From positions 1-48,801 of the forward strand of contig JAFMLE010000017.1 in the NCBI GenBank assembly GCA_017852395.1: DNA of 48,801 nt, in the 5' to 3' direction. The notes beneath the pieces are model-generated. The model was not told where the DNA came from. It ran no database searches and was given only the letters and a program-made list of their open reading frames with translations. This document shows, in pieces, positions 18,551 through 25,845 of the stretch. The position numbers were made by a program, and so were the translations under genes. This DNA is from Flavobacteriaceae bacterium (GTDB lineage: Bacteria > Bacteroidota > Bacteroidia > Flavobacteriales > Flavobacteriaceae). The first letter of the stretch is position 1. The number at the start of each line of letters is the position of its first letter.

Positions 18551-19552
18551 CTAACTTAATTTATGCTTTAAAAATGGATAATCTTCTTGTTCGTATACCG
18601 CATCGTACATGACATTGGTATCGGGATACGGAGAACTTTCGGCAAATTTTTCACACTCGGCTACTCGTTCCTTAACCCCCTTGTCAATGGCGTCAAGTTG
18701 GGATTGCGTGGCATATTTTTTTTCTAAAATGATATCCTTTACCTGTGTGATTGGATCAATTTTCTTGTATTCTTCTACCTCTTCTTTGGTTCGATAGTGT
18801 TGGGCATCGGACATCGAATGACCGCGATAGCGGTAGGTTTTCATTTCGAGAAAAGAAGGTCCATTGCCTTTTCTTGCATGGCTAATGGCCTTGTCCATGG
18901 CTTTAGCAACATTTTCGGGGTTCATACCGTCTACGGGTTCACAGGGCATTTCATAACCCAATCCAAGTTTCCAAATTTCTTGATGGTTGGCAGTACGTGC
19001 TACAGAGGTTCCCATCGCGTACCCGTTATTTTCTACTACAAAAACTACGGGTAGCTTCCATAACATCGCTAGGTTTAAGGTCTCGTGTAAAGCGCCTTGA
19101 CGCACGGCACCATCTCCCATGTAGCAAAGCGTTACGTTGTCTCTTTTAAAATATTTATCGCCAAATGCCATTCCGGCACCTAGTGGGATTTGTCCTCCTA
19201 CGATTCCATGACCACCATGAAAATGGTGTTCTTTAGAAAAAATATGCATCGAGCCACCCAGTCCCATCGATGTGCCCGTGGCTTTACCATAGAGTTCGGC
19301 CATTACCTTTTTGGGGTCCACGCCAAGTCCTATAGGTTGTACGTGATTTCGATAGGCTGTGATCATGCGATCTTTGCCAATCTCCATGGCGTGTAAAGAC
19401 CCTGCCAATACGGCTTCTTGACCGTTGTATAGGTGTAAAAATCCACGTACTTTTTGCTGAATGTAGACCGATGCTAGTTTATCTTCAAACTTTCTCCAGA
19501 AGAGCATGTCTTCGTACCATTTGAGGTAGGTTTGTTTGGTGATTTTTTTCAT
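18551..19552 (-). CDS. pdhA: pyruvate dehydrogenase E1 component, alpha subunit
   Basis: E1 decarboxylates pyruvate using thiamine diphosphate; this is the alpha subunit of the alpha2-beta2 type. The 333-residue protein has the TPP/Mg motif GDGAVRQGALHETLNLA...ENNGYAMGTS and the regulatory-loop-like RYRGHSMSD. The start at 19552 (MKKITKQTYLKWYEDML) matches the family; an upstream in-frame ATG would place the promoter box inside the gene. The beta-subunit gene (pdhB) is not adjacent, as the next gene is E2, so E1 beta must be encoded elsewhere. Confidence 0.94.
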   Translation of the reverse strand: MKKITKQTYLKWYEDMLFWRKFEDKLASVYIQQKVRGFLHLYNGQEAVLAGSLHAMEIGKDRMITAYRNHVQPIGLGVDPKKVMAELYGKATGTSMGLGGSMHIFSKEHHFHGGHGIVGGQIPLGAGMAFGDKYFKRDNVTLCYMGDGAVRQGALHETLNLAMLWKLPVVFVVENNGYAMGTSVARTANHQEIWKLGLGYEMPCEPVDGMNPENVAKAMDKAISHARKGNGPSFLEMKTYRYRGHSMSDAQHYRTKEEVEEYKKIDPITQVKDIILEKKYATQSQLDAIDKGVKERVAECEKFAESSPYPDTNVMYDAVYEQEDYPFLKHKLS

Positions 19553-19587
19553 AAAAAACAGGGTATGTTTACCTTCAATTTGCCTTG

Positions 19588-19595
19588 CAAAATTA
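19588..19595 (-). promoter_or_regulatory. candidate -7 box for pdhA-pdhC
   Basis: The minus strand reads TAATTTTG, an exact TAnnTTTG match, 35 bases before the pdhA ATG. A TTG at the -33 spacing was not found. Confidence 0.5.
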
Positions 19596-19647
19596 GTCAA
19601 TAATTCACAATGGGCATAATTTGACTCCCAACAATTTTAGCGAACGC

Positions 19648-20799
19648 TTATTGGGTGGGAGTGAGATTTGCTGATCCCAGGTCAAATGTTACAGAGAAAC
19701 GCAAGGTATTTTCCAAGGGGCTGCGTACTTTGGAAGTAGAAAAAAGATAGGAAATGTCAATGTCCATTTGATTGAGTCCAAAACCTGTTCCAAAAGTCAA
19801 AAAACGACGCGATCCTTTTTCTGGGCTTTCGTTAAAATAACCCGTTCGGAGGGCAAAAACTCCTTGATAGAGGTATTCGATACCCATACTCCAATTGATC
19901 TCTTTTAGCTCTTCACTAAAGCCCTCTGGCGCGTCGTTAAAAGAACGTCCTATGCCTTTTAAAAAGTTGATATCCGGTTGTTGATAGCCCAAAAACATGC
20001 CTGAATCATCGTATTGAGCAACTGGTGTAGGCACCAAAAGTTTGTTCACCTCAAAAATAAATGCCAAAGCATCTTGTTGGTCAATCTGAAAGGTGAAACC
20101 GGTACCCAATTTTAGATTGGTTGGTATGTAGTTCTTTTGACCGCCTAAGTCATATTTTAGGCGAGGTCCGACGTTAGAAATGTTAAATCCAAAGCGATAA
20201 ATCGCGGGCAAATTGCTTATCTCAAAAGGATCACTCTGAAAAAAACCGGATAAGTCAACCGCAAGGGTATTGGCAGACGAAGCATCGAGGTCGGTTGTGA
20301 TCTTGAGGTCTGAACGAATGTAGCGACCGGCGACGGCCATGGAGAAATTTTTTCCCAATTGCAAAGCATAGGAAAGATCTAGGGTCAGTTCATTGGGCCG
20401 TTCTAATCCCTGATTGACTATTGTTCCGCCTATTAAATCATTAAACTGAATTTCACCCAAACTAAAATACTTGAGGCTCATTGCCCAGGCACTTCTTTCG
20501 TTGAGTTTTTTAAAATAGGTCAAATTGCCCAAAAATATATCATTGACCAGCTTGCTCAAATAGGGGGTGTAACTGACACCGATCCCTTGTGAGTTTTCTG
20601 AAAACACATACTTTGCAGGGTTCCACTGTTGTGAAAAAGCATCGGCAGAAGTAGCAACTCCCTGATCGCCATAACCTGCAGCTCGAGCGTCTGGAGTAAT
20701 CAACAAAAAGGGAACGCCTGTTGTAATCACACGTTGGTTTTGTTGGGTGTGTCCTACAAAGGCCCAAAAACACAAAAAAATTGAAATTTTGAATTTCAA
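19648..20799 (-). CDS. porV: type IX secretion outer-membrane protein PorV
   Basis: PorV is an outer-membrane beta-barrel of the FadL-like fold. It collects cargo from the SprA/Sov channel and, with PorU, PorQ and PorZ, forms the attachment complex of the type IX secretion system. The 383-residue protein has a signal peptide (to about GHTQQ) and the family hallmark near the mature N-terminus, PDARAAGYGDQGVATSADAFSQQWNPAKY, followed by alternating strands up to a final strand LRFSVTFDLG. It is divergent from gldJ. PorU, which is usually encoded between these two, is absent here. Confidence 0.92.
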   Translation of the reverse strand: MKFKISIFLCFWAFVGHTQQNQRVITTGVPFLLITPDARAAGYGDQGVATSADAFSQQWNPAKYVFSENSQGIGVSYTPYLSKLVNDIFLGNLTYFKKLNERSAWAMSLKYFSLGEIQFNDLIGGTIVNQGLERPNELTLDLSYALQLGKNFSMAVAGRYIRSDLKITTDLDASSANTLAVDLSGFFQSDPFEISNLPAIYRFGFNISNVGPRLKYDLGGQKNYIPTNLKLGTGFTFQIDQQDALAFIFEVNKLLVPTPVAQYDDSGMFLGYQQPDINFLKGIGRSFNDAPEGFSEELKEINWSMGIEYLYQGVFALRTGYFNESPEKGSRRFLTFGTGFGLNQMDIDISYLFSTSKVRSPLENTLRFSVTFDLGSANLTPTQ

Positions 20800-20858
20800 A
20801 ATCGATTCATTTTCCTTCTATAACGCGTATTCGGCAGAATTCGTGTGTGGCAACCAGT

Positions 20859-20866
20859 TATGTTTG
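20859..20866 (+). promoter_or_regulatory. possible -7 box for gldJ
   Basis: TATGTTTG is an exact TAnnTTTG match in the porV-gldJ intergenic region, but it lies about 142 bases before the gldJ ATG and lacks a clear -33 TTG, so its use is uncertain. Confidence 0.3.
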
Positions 20867-20915
20867 ATTTTAAAAAATAAAAATAGCCACTATACATACG
20901 ATTTTGCCTAAATAA

Positions 20916-20939
20916 ACGTTATAGTAAATGATATAACGT
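20916..20939. repeat. 8-bp perfect inverted repeat between porV and gldJ
   Basis: ACGTTATA (20916-20923), an 8-base spacer and TATAACGT (20932-20939) form a perfect dyad about 70 bases upstream of gldJ. A third copy of the half-site TATAACG lies at 20819-20825, 20 bases upstream of porV. There is no T-tract, so it looks more like a protein-binding site than a terminator. Confidence 0.5.
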
Positions 20940-21008
20940 AATAATATTATTCTGTACGCTGTATAATTAGTATATTGCAACGAAGATTTTATAGTGTTAA
21001 CACACCCT

Positions 21009-22715
21009 ATGAAAACAACTACCATCAAAACACTAGCAGCCTTGACACTTGGAGCATTAGTTGTCACCAGCTGCGCCAAAAACAATACCTCTAGAGCAAC
21101 AGGCTGGTCCATCAACGCCAAAAAAGGAGGCTTTCAATACAACGTAGACTTTGAGGAGCAAGAAACCGCTCCTGGATTGGTCTTCATTGAGGGAGGCACT
21201 TTTACTAAAGGGCAAGTGCAAGACGATGTCATGCACGACTGGAACAACACACCCACCCAACAACATGTAATGTCTTTTTATATGGACGAAACGGAGGTAA
21301 CAAACTTGATGTATTTAGAATATTTGGACTGGTTGCGTGCTGTTTTTCCGCAAGACGAATTGCGTTACCGACAAATATATCAAGGCGCCCTACCCGACAC
21401 CTTGGTATGGAGAAATACCTTGGGTTATGTAGAAGAATTGACCACCAACTATCTTAGACATCCTGCTTATGCCGAATATCCAGTAGTAGGGGTCAACTGG
21501 CTACAAGCCGTTCAATTTGCAGAATGGCGAACCAACCGCGTAAATGAATTTTTATTGGAACGCGAATCCTATGTTCGTAAAGATGTTCGCTATGAAGCCG
21601 TAGATGCCAATAGCACTTTTAGTACGGATGCCTACCTAAAACGTCCAGAAACCACCTATGGCGGTAAAATAGACAGCCTTGATGGAAACAGCACCCCATT
21701 GATCAACTCTGGCAAAAGAGGAACCATGCAAAGAGATACGGCTACGGTCAATGTATATGCAGGAGTAGAAAAAGGATTACTTCTCCCCTCCTACAGGCTT
21801 CCAACCGAAACCGAATGGGAATACGCTGCTTTGGCACTTGTTGGAGACCGCGAATACAACACCTACAGAGGAAAGAAAAAATATCCCTGGTCTGGAGAAT
21901 ATACCCGATCTAGTGAAAGAAGATCCGAAGGAGATCAATTGGCCAACTTCAAGTTTGGAAAAGGAGACTATGGCGGAATCGCAGGTTGGTCGGACGATGG
22001 GGCAGATATTACCATACAAGTAAAGTCATATCCTCCAAACGATTTTGGTCTGTATGATATGGCCGGTAATGTTGCCGAATGGGTCGGAGATGTATACCGC
22101 CCAATTATCGATGATGAATTCAATGATTTCAATTATTACAGAGGAAATATCTACTATAAATCAACCATAGGCGAGGACGGAAAAGCCGAGATCATCTCAC
22201 AAGATTTACTGGTCTATGACACCCTGCCTAACGGTAGAATTTTATTGAAAAAATTACCTGGTGACCTCAACCAAGTTGCAATTGACGAAGAAGAAACCTT
22301 CTTGAGACAAAATTTTTCTGAAAGTGACAACCGCAATTTCAGAGATGGAGATCGAGAGTCAACAAGAAGATTTAGAGACCGTCAGAACCCCAATGAAGCT
22401 GGGGGTGGAACAAAAAAAACCGAAACATCGATGATGTATGATGCGCCTGTTACCGCAAAAGTAACGGTGGATCAAGAAGGTAATGTGGTACGACAAATCG
22501 ACAAATCAGCCAAAAGAACAACACTCATTACCGACGAAGTAAGAGTATATAAAGGAGGTTCTTGGAAAGACCGTGCCTATTGGCTCGATCCGGCACAACG
22601 TCGCTATTTGCCTCAGTATATAGCAACGGACTACATCGGTTTCCGATGTGCAATGTCTCGATTGGGATCCAAAAGCCGCATCAAAAAAACTGCACGTCAT
22701 AAACGTGCTCGTTAA
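21009..22715 (+). CDS. gldJ: gliding motility lipoprotein GldJ
   Basis: GldJ is an outer-membrane-associated lipoprotein needed for flavobacterial gliding and for type IX secretion; it stabilises GldK and other motor-linked parts. The 568-residue protein starts at 21009 with a lipoprotein signal ending at Cys22 (VTSC). It contains a formylglycine-generating-enzyme (SUMF1/FGE) fold: FIEGGTFTKGQ, MDETEVTNLMYLEYL, RLPTETEWEYAAL, YDMAGNVAEWVGD and a closing KGGSWKDRAYWLDPAQRRYL...GFRCAMS. A long low-complexity insert precedes the last block, and the C-terminus is Lys/Arg rich. A strong terminator follows it at once. Confidence 0.95.
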   Translation: MKTTTIKTLAALTLGALVVTSCAKNNTSRATGWSINAKKGGFQYNVDFEEQETAPGLVFIEGGTFTKGQVQDDVMHDWNNTPTQQHVMSFYMDETEVTNLMYLEYLDWLRAVFPQDELRYRQIYQGALPDTLVWRNTLGYVEELTTNYLRHPAYAEYPVVGVNWLQAVQFAEWRTNRVNEFLLERESYVRKDVRYEAVDANSTFSTDAYLKRPETTYGGKIDSLDGNSTPLINSGKRGTMQRDTATVNVYAGVEKGLLLPSYRLPTETEWEYAALALVGDREYNTYRGKKKYPWSGEYTRSSERRSEGDQLANFKFGKGDYGGIAGWSDDGADITIQVKSYPPNDFGLYDMAGNVAEWVGDVYRPIIDDEFNDFNYYRGNIYYKSTIGEDGKAEIISQDLLVYDTLPNGRILLKKLPGDLNQVAIDEEETFLRQNFSESDNRNFRDGDRESTRRFRDRQNPNEAGGGTKKTETSMMYDAPVTAKVTVDQEGNVVRQIDKSAKRTTLITDEVRVYKGGSWKDRAYWLDPAQRRYLPQYIATDYIGFRCAMSRLGSKSRIKKTARHKRAR

Positions 22716-22723
22716 CCCTTAAT

Positions 22724-22750
22724 AAGGCATCACAAACGATGCCTTTTTTT
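22724..22750 (+). terminator. rho-independent terminator after gldJ
   Basis: The stem AAGGCATC / GATGCCTT with a six-base loop is followed by a run of seven T residues (22744-22750). It begins 9 bases after the gldJ stop codon and ends directly at the murF start codon. Confidence 0.88.
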
Positions 22751-24034
22751 ATGGAAACTTATCAAGAACTATATTCACTATTTGAAGAAAGTACAGGTGT
22801 ATTTACAGACACAAGAAAACCATTGCCCAATGGCCTGTTTTTCGCCCTTAGTGGTCCGCATTTTGATGGCAATCAATTCGCAATAAAAGCCCTTGAACAA
22901 GGTGCCCTTGCTGCAGTTGTTAGCGATCACAAGCTTAAAAATAATCCCCATTGTATTGAAGTTGATAATGTAGAAAAAGCCCTACAAAACTTGGCCAACC
23001 AACATCGAAAAAAATTTAAAGGACCCGTCATCGGACTTACTGGTAGCAATGGTAAAACGACCACCAAAGAACTAATGTATTCAGTTCTTAAACAAGGTGG
23101 CAACGCATACGCAACTCAGGGCAATCTCAACAATCATATCGGAGTACCACTAACACTTTTGTCAATGCCAGCTGATGGTGATTTTTATATTGTTGAAATG
23201 GGCGCTAATCATCTGGGAGAAATCGCACAACTGTGCAGCATCTCAGAACCCGATCTAGGTTATATAACCAATTTTGGAGCGGCACACCTCGAGGGTTTTG
23301 GAAGTTTGGAAGGGGTTGTCAAAGGCAAATCCGAATTGTATCAGTACCTGATGACCAACCACAAAAAAATCCTGCATAATGCGGATGATGAAACACAAAA
23401 TGCGTTGCTCTCAGAGTATGATAGTTATAGCTTTGGAAAAAACCCAAATTGTAACCTCATAATTGACTACCATACAAAAGAAAATGAACTGCACGTACAA
23501 TGGAAGGGAAACACTGCTATAAGTCGCTTATATGGCAGCTATAACCTCACCAATATCGGAGCCGCTATTGCCCTTGGTAATTTTTTTAATCTAAAAGCAG
23601 AAACAATAAAAAAAGGCATCGAAGATTATCTACCCAACAACAACCGCTCACAGGTAGTCCAAACCCAGAAAAATACGCTCGTACTCGATGCATACAATGC
23701 CAATCCCAACAGTATGCGCGCCGCATTGTCGGCCTTTGATACCAATTATAAAAAACACAAGGTGGTCATACTAGGCGCTATGATGGAGTTGGGAAGTTAT
23801 AGTGATGCAGCACATCAACAAATTGTAGATCTGCTTGCTACCATGAATCTAGAAACCGTATGTCTAATTGGAAAACCTTTCAAAAAAACACAAAACCACC
23901 CTGCTAACACCTTTATTTTTGAAGATACAGCAACTTGTACCAATTGGATTTCTAATCATCCACTAATTCAAAAAAATATTTTATTGAAAGGGTCTCGAGC
24001 TATGGCCTTAGAAAAACTACAACCAGTACTGTAA
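22751..24034 (+). CDS. murF: UDP-MurNAc-tripeptide:D-Ala-D-Ala ligase (MurF)
   Basis: MurF adds D-Ala-D-Ala to the UDP-MurNAc tripeptide, completing the peptidoglycan precursor in the cytoplasm. From the ATG at 22751 it has 427 residues: the N-terminal uridine-binding segment TGVFTDTRKPLPNGLFFAL, the ATP loop TGSNGKTTTKEL, the EMGANHLGEIA motif and DAYNANPNSMRAAL. An ATG 12 bases upstream (22739) lies inside the terminator stem and would add only four residues, so 22751 is preferred. The start codon immediately follows the terminator T-run, so murF needs readthrough or an overlapping promoter. Confidence 0.93.
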   Translation: METYQELYSLFEESTGVFTDTRKPLPNGLFFALSGPHFDGNQFAIKALEQGALAAVVSDHKLKNNPHCIEVDNVEKALQNLANQHRKKFKGPVIGLTGSNGKTTTKELMYSVLKQGGNAYATQGNLNNHIGVPLTLLSMPADGDFYIVEMGANHLGEIAQLCSISEPDLGYITNFGAAHLEGFGSLEGVVKGKSELYQYLMTNHKKILHNADDETQNALLSEYDSYSFGKNPNCNLIIDYHTKENELHVQWKGNTAISRLYGSYNLTNIGAAIALGNFFNLKAETIKKGIEDYLPNNNRSQVVQTQKNTLVLDAYNANPNSMRAALSAFDTNYKKHKVVILGAMMELGSYSDAAHQQIVDLLATMNLETVCLIGKPFKKTQNHPANTFIFEDTATCTNWISNHPLIQKNILLKGSRAMALEKLQPVL

Positions 24035-24036
24035 GC

Positions 24037-24132
24037 TCAATTCCTTTTATTAAAACGTCTAATGGCCTCATAAAGAACAAATGCCAAGACCGCTAAAAGG
24101 GCATAAATCACAATATTTCTCAAAAAATACAT
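24037..24132 (-). CDS. 31-residue membrane micro-protein
   Basis: Reading the minus strand from the ATG at 24132 gives a 31-residue peptide, MYFLRNIVIYALLAVLAF..., ending EAIRRFNKRN. It has one hydrophobic helix and a basic tail, so it should sit in the inner membrane with the tail in the cytoplasm. It begins six bases after the stop of the 56-residue gene on the same strand, suggesting coupling, and stops two bases from the murF stop. I know no family for it; it could be a chance reading frame. Confidence 0.45.
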   Translation of the reverse strand: MYFLRNIVIYALLAVLAFVLYEAIRRFNKRN

Positions 24133-24138
24133 AAGCAA

Positions 24139-24309
24139 TTATTTTAGAAGAAACCATTCGTATACTAGAGCAGTCACAAACGTCCCTATCAGGGCAGCTA
24201 AAACTCCAAATGCAACAATCCCAATATGACGCAAAAACCAGTAATTGATTCGAAAACGGATGGAAAGCAGTCCATATTCCCACGGTTTGCGTTCAAATTC
24301 ATATTTCAT
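24139..24309 (-). CDS. 56-residue small membrane protein
   Basis: The minus strand from the ATG at 24309 encodes 56 residues: a polar start (MKYEFERKPWEYGLLSIRFR), then one long hydrophobic segment (HIGIVAFGVLAALIGTFVTALVY) and a short tail EWFLLK. This layout, with a charged aromatic N-terminus before a single helix, looks like a real membrane protein rather than noise. It lies 54 bases downstream of tRNA-Val on the same strand, with the 31-residue gene six bases beyond. Function unknown. Confidence 0.6.
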   Translation of the reverse strand: MKYEFERKPWEYGLLSIRFRINYWFLRHIGIVAFGVLAALIGTFVTALVYEWFLLK

Positions 24310-24363
24310 GATCGAAAATTTGAAATAAGTTACAAATTAAAATAAAAAAGGAAGGTATGTAAG

Positions 24364-24438
24364 TGGGTGTTACTGGATTCGAACCAGTGACCTCTACCCT
24401 GTCAAGGTAGCGCTCTAAACCAACTGAGCTAAACACCC
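24364..24438 (-). tRNA. tRNA-Val (anticodon GAC)
   Basis: The minus strand folds as a tRNA. The acceptor arm is GGGTGTT with AACACCC, the D arm contains AGCTCAGTTGGTT, the anticodon stem CTACC/GGTAG encloses the loop TTGACAG (anticodon GAC, reading GUC/GUU valine codons), and the T arm contains GGTTCGAATCC. The discriminator base is A and the CCA end is not encoded. Two small membrane genes follow on the same strand. Confidence 0.95.
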
Positions 24439-24632
24439 GAAAAACCAAATTTTGGTGGGTCAAATATAGAGATTTCGATACAAAAATACAATGTGCTGAA
24501 TGTAATTTGCAGTACATTTGATGATCATTTTTTTTTGTTTTTTAGAAGTTAAAAAAAAAGAATTACAACTTCTAACCAACTCAAAATGAATAATTTTCAT
24601 TATATTAATAATCGAAACCAACACCTAGACCA
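24439..24632. other. AT-rich intergenic region
   Basis: This 194-base stretch upstream of tRNA-Val and of the 61-residue gene is very AT-rich, with runs of T and A around 24525-24560. I see no gene and no strict TAnnTTTG box on the plus strand. It should contain the tRNA-Val promoter on the minus strand. Confidence 0.4.
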
Positions 24633-24818
24633 ATGCAACCTGTTTTGGATCATCCTTATGAGTACTATTACCACGTCAAATTCATTAATACATTGTTGGA
24701 TTCGTCTAAGGTACTTTCCAATCAGGATTTGGAGCATTTGATCAATAGCAGTCAACACAAATTGATTCGAGATGCCGCCGAAAAAATTCTTGTCGAACGT
24801 TTCTTTAAAAAGAAATAG
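24633..24818 (+). CDS. small hypothetical protein, 61 residues
   Basis: The 61-residue soluble product, beginning MQPVLDHPYEYYYHVKFINTL and ending in a Lys-rich tail, has no signal peptide or membrane helix. The residue pattern (NTLLDSSKVLSNQDLEHLI...AAEKILVERF) looks like two or three amphipathic helices, which favours a real gene. I do not recognise a family. It is the first of five small genes running rightward to 26061. Confidence 0.55.
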   Translation: MQPVLDHPYEYYYHVKFINTLLDSSKVLSNQDLEHLINSSQHKLIRDAAEKILVERFFKKK

Positions 24819-24836
24819 GATTAAAAAATTTCAGTT

Positions 24837-24844
24837 TATTTTTG
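24837..24844 (+). promoter_or_regulatory. candidate -7 box for the plug-like gene
   Basis: TATTTTTG, an exact TAnnTTTG match, lies 16 bases before the ATG at 24861. No -33 TTG was found. Confidence 0.45.
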
Positions 24845-24860
24845 AACTAAATAAAGATTG

Positions 24861-25331
24861 ATGAAAATGAAACATTTTATGACTTTATGTACACTTATGT
24901 GGGGTCATTTTATGCTGTTGGGACAACAAATTCTTGATGTAAATACATTATCTACACCCGATCTACAAACCATAGAATCGCTTTATAAAAAAGAACAAAA
25001 CCCACAGGTTTTTGAAAAAGGGTACCATAACCTCAACGAGTATGGGATTAACGTGTTTGCACCTTCTTTGGTAGAAGCCATACGGTTTCACTTGAGAGGT
25101 TCGGGTGCACGAATCGAAAACGATCGGGTAATTATCCGAAAAACCATGTCGATCCAATACATGCGTGAACAACCCTTGTGGGTGCTCGATGGCATTATAT
25201 ATGACAAAGAACCTTTTGTCAATTTTAATACCATACGAAAAGTACATGTCTTACGCTCATCGGCAGAGACCAATCGCTATGGCAGCCAAGGCAATGCAGG
25301 TGTAATCGAAATTGTTACCAATTTGAATTGA
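24861..25331 (+). CDS. exported stand-alone TonB-plug-like protein
   Basis: The 156-residue protein has a signal peptide (MKMKHFMTLCTLMWGHFMLLGQ) and a C-terminal half that mirrors the plug domain of SusC-type TonB-dependent receptors: an LRGSG segment, then PLWVLDGIIYD, a short linker, IRKVHVLRSSAE and NRYGSQGNAGVIEIVT. In SusC proteins the same order reads like PLYVVDG...IESIEVLKDASA...YGSRGANGVIIITT. No beta-barrel follows, so it is a free plug-like domain, probably periplasmic or surface-exposed. Its stop overlaps the TTG start of the next gene. It could bind partner receptors or be a decayed receptor, though its proper signal and intact frame argue against decay. Confidence 0.7.
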   Translation: MKMKHFMTLCTLMWGHFMLLGQQILDVNTLSTPDLQTIESLYKKEQNPQVFEKGYHNLNEYGINVFAPSLVEAIRFHLRGSGARIENDRVIIRKTMSIQYMREQPLWVLDGIIYDKEPFVNFNTIRKVHVLRSSAETNRYGSQGNAGVIEIVTNLN

Positions 25332-25537
25332 ACATTGGAAAGTTTTTTATCGGACTGGGGCTCCTCTTGCTGCTTATTGGCGTGGGACTAATTTTGATTA
25401 ATAAGCTGGGGCTGTCATATCGCAATCCGCTAGATTTTGCTTTTAAAAGCGGGCGTTTTCAATTTTATTTTCCTTTAGGCACCTCTTTGTTAATAAGCCT
25501 ACTTGTGACATTTTTATTGTACCTTTTTAGAAAATGA
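25328..25537 (+). CDS. DUF2905 family small membrane protein
   Basis: The 69-residue protein matches the DUF2905 pattern: a first helix (FFIGLGLLLLLIGVGLILI), a loop with the conserved YRNPLDFAFKSGRFQFYFPLGTS (compare the family's LPGD..GNFRFYFPLTTS), and a second helix ending LYLFRK. The function of this family is unknown. The start is TTG at 25328, which overlaps the previous stop as TTGA; the next gene overlaps its stop as ATGA. All three are therefore translationally linked. Confidence 0.8.
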   Translation: MNIGKFFIGLGLLLLLIGVGLILINKLGLSYRNPLDFAFKSGRFQFYFPLGTSLLISLLVTFLLYLFRK

Positions 25538-25806
25538 AAAACCAGCGTTTTTTTTTGATGGGCCCCATTTCCATTTTGGTTTCTCTTATATTGCTGTTCT
25601 CCAACTGTGAAAAAGAAGAAGAATGTGTCACAATTAGAGAAAAGAAAACATTGAACAACCGTTACTATTTTTTATTTAATAATGACAATACAAACACTTA
25701 TGGCAATCAGAACGAACCCGCATTCTTGCCGGACAACCAAGCGTCAGGAGAGGTCTCGTTAAGCGTTTACAATGCGTTTCGGGTTGGGGATCGTTATTGC
25801 TTTTAA
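25534..25806 (+). CDS. small putative lipoprotein, 90 residues
   Basis: The product has an N-terminal hydrophobic segment ending LLFSNC, a possible lipobox with Cys25 followed by acidic residues (EKEEEC), then about 65 polar, Asn-rich residues ending RVGDRYCF. I recognise no domain. An Asn before the Cys is unusual in E. coli lipoboxes but seen in Bacteroidetes. It overlaps the DUF2905 gene by 4 bases (ATGA). Confidence 0.55.
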   Translation: MKNQRFFLMGPISILVSLILLFSNCEKEEECVTIREKKTLNNRYYFLFNNDNTNTYGNQNEPAFLPDNQASGEVSLSVYNAFRVGDRYCF

Positions 25807-25813
25807 GAAATTA

Positions 25814-25821
25814 TATTTTTG
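25814..25821 (+). promoter_or_regulatory. candidate -7 box for the 71-residue membrane gene
   Basis: TATTTTTG, an exact TAnnTTTG match, lies 24 bases before the ATG at 25846. Confidence 0.45.
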
Positions 25822-25845
25822 TTCTACTACTATCGGTTATTTATT

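Noticed and set aside
24068-24283. A 71-residue cysteine-rich frame on the minus strand
   Set aside because: It is in a different frame from the two membrane micro-proteins, which have better residue composition and spacing; it looks like a shadow.
24299-24517. A 72-residue frame across tRNA-Val
   Set aside because: Part of it is the tRNA read as protein (GSNPVTPT is a typical tRNA-derived false peptide).
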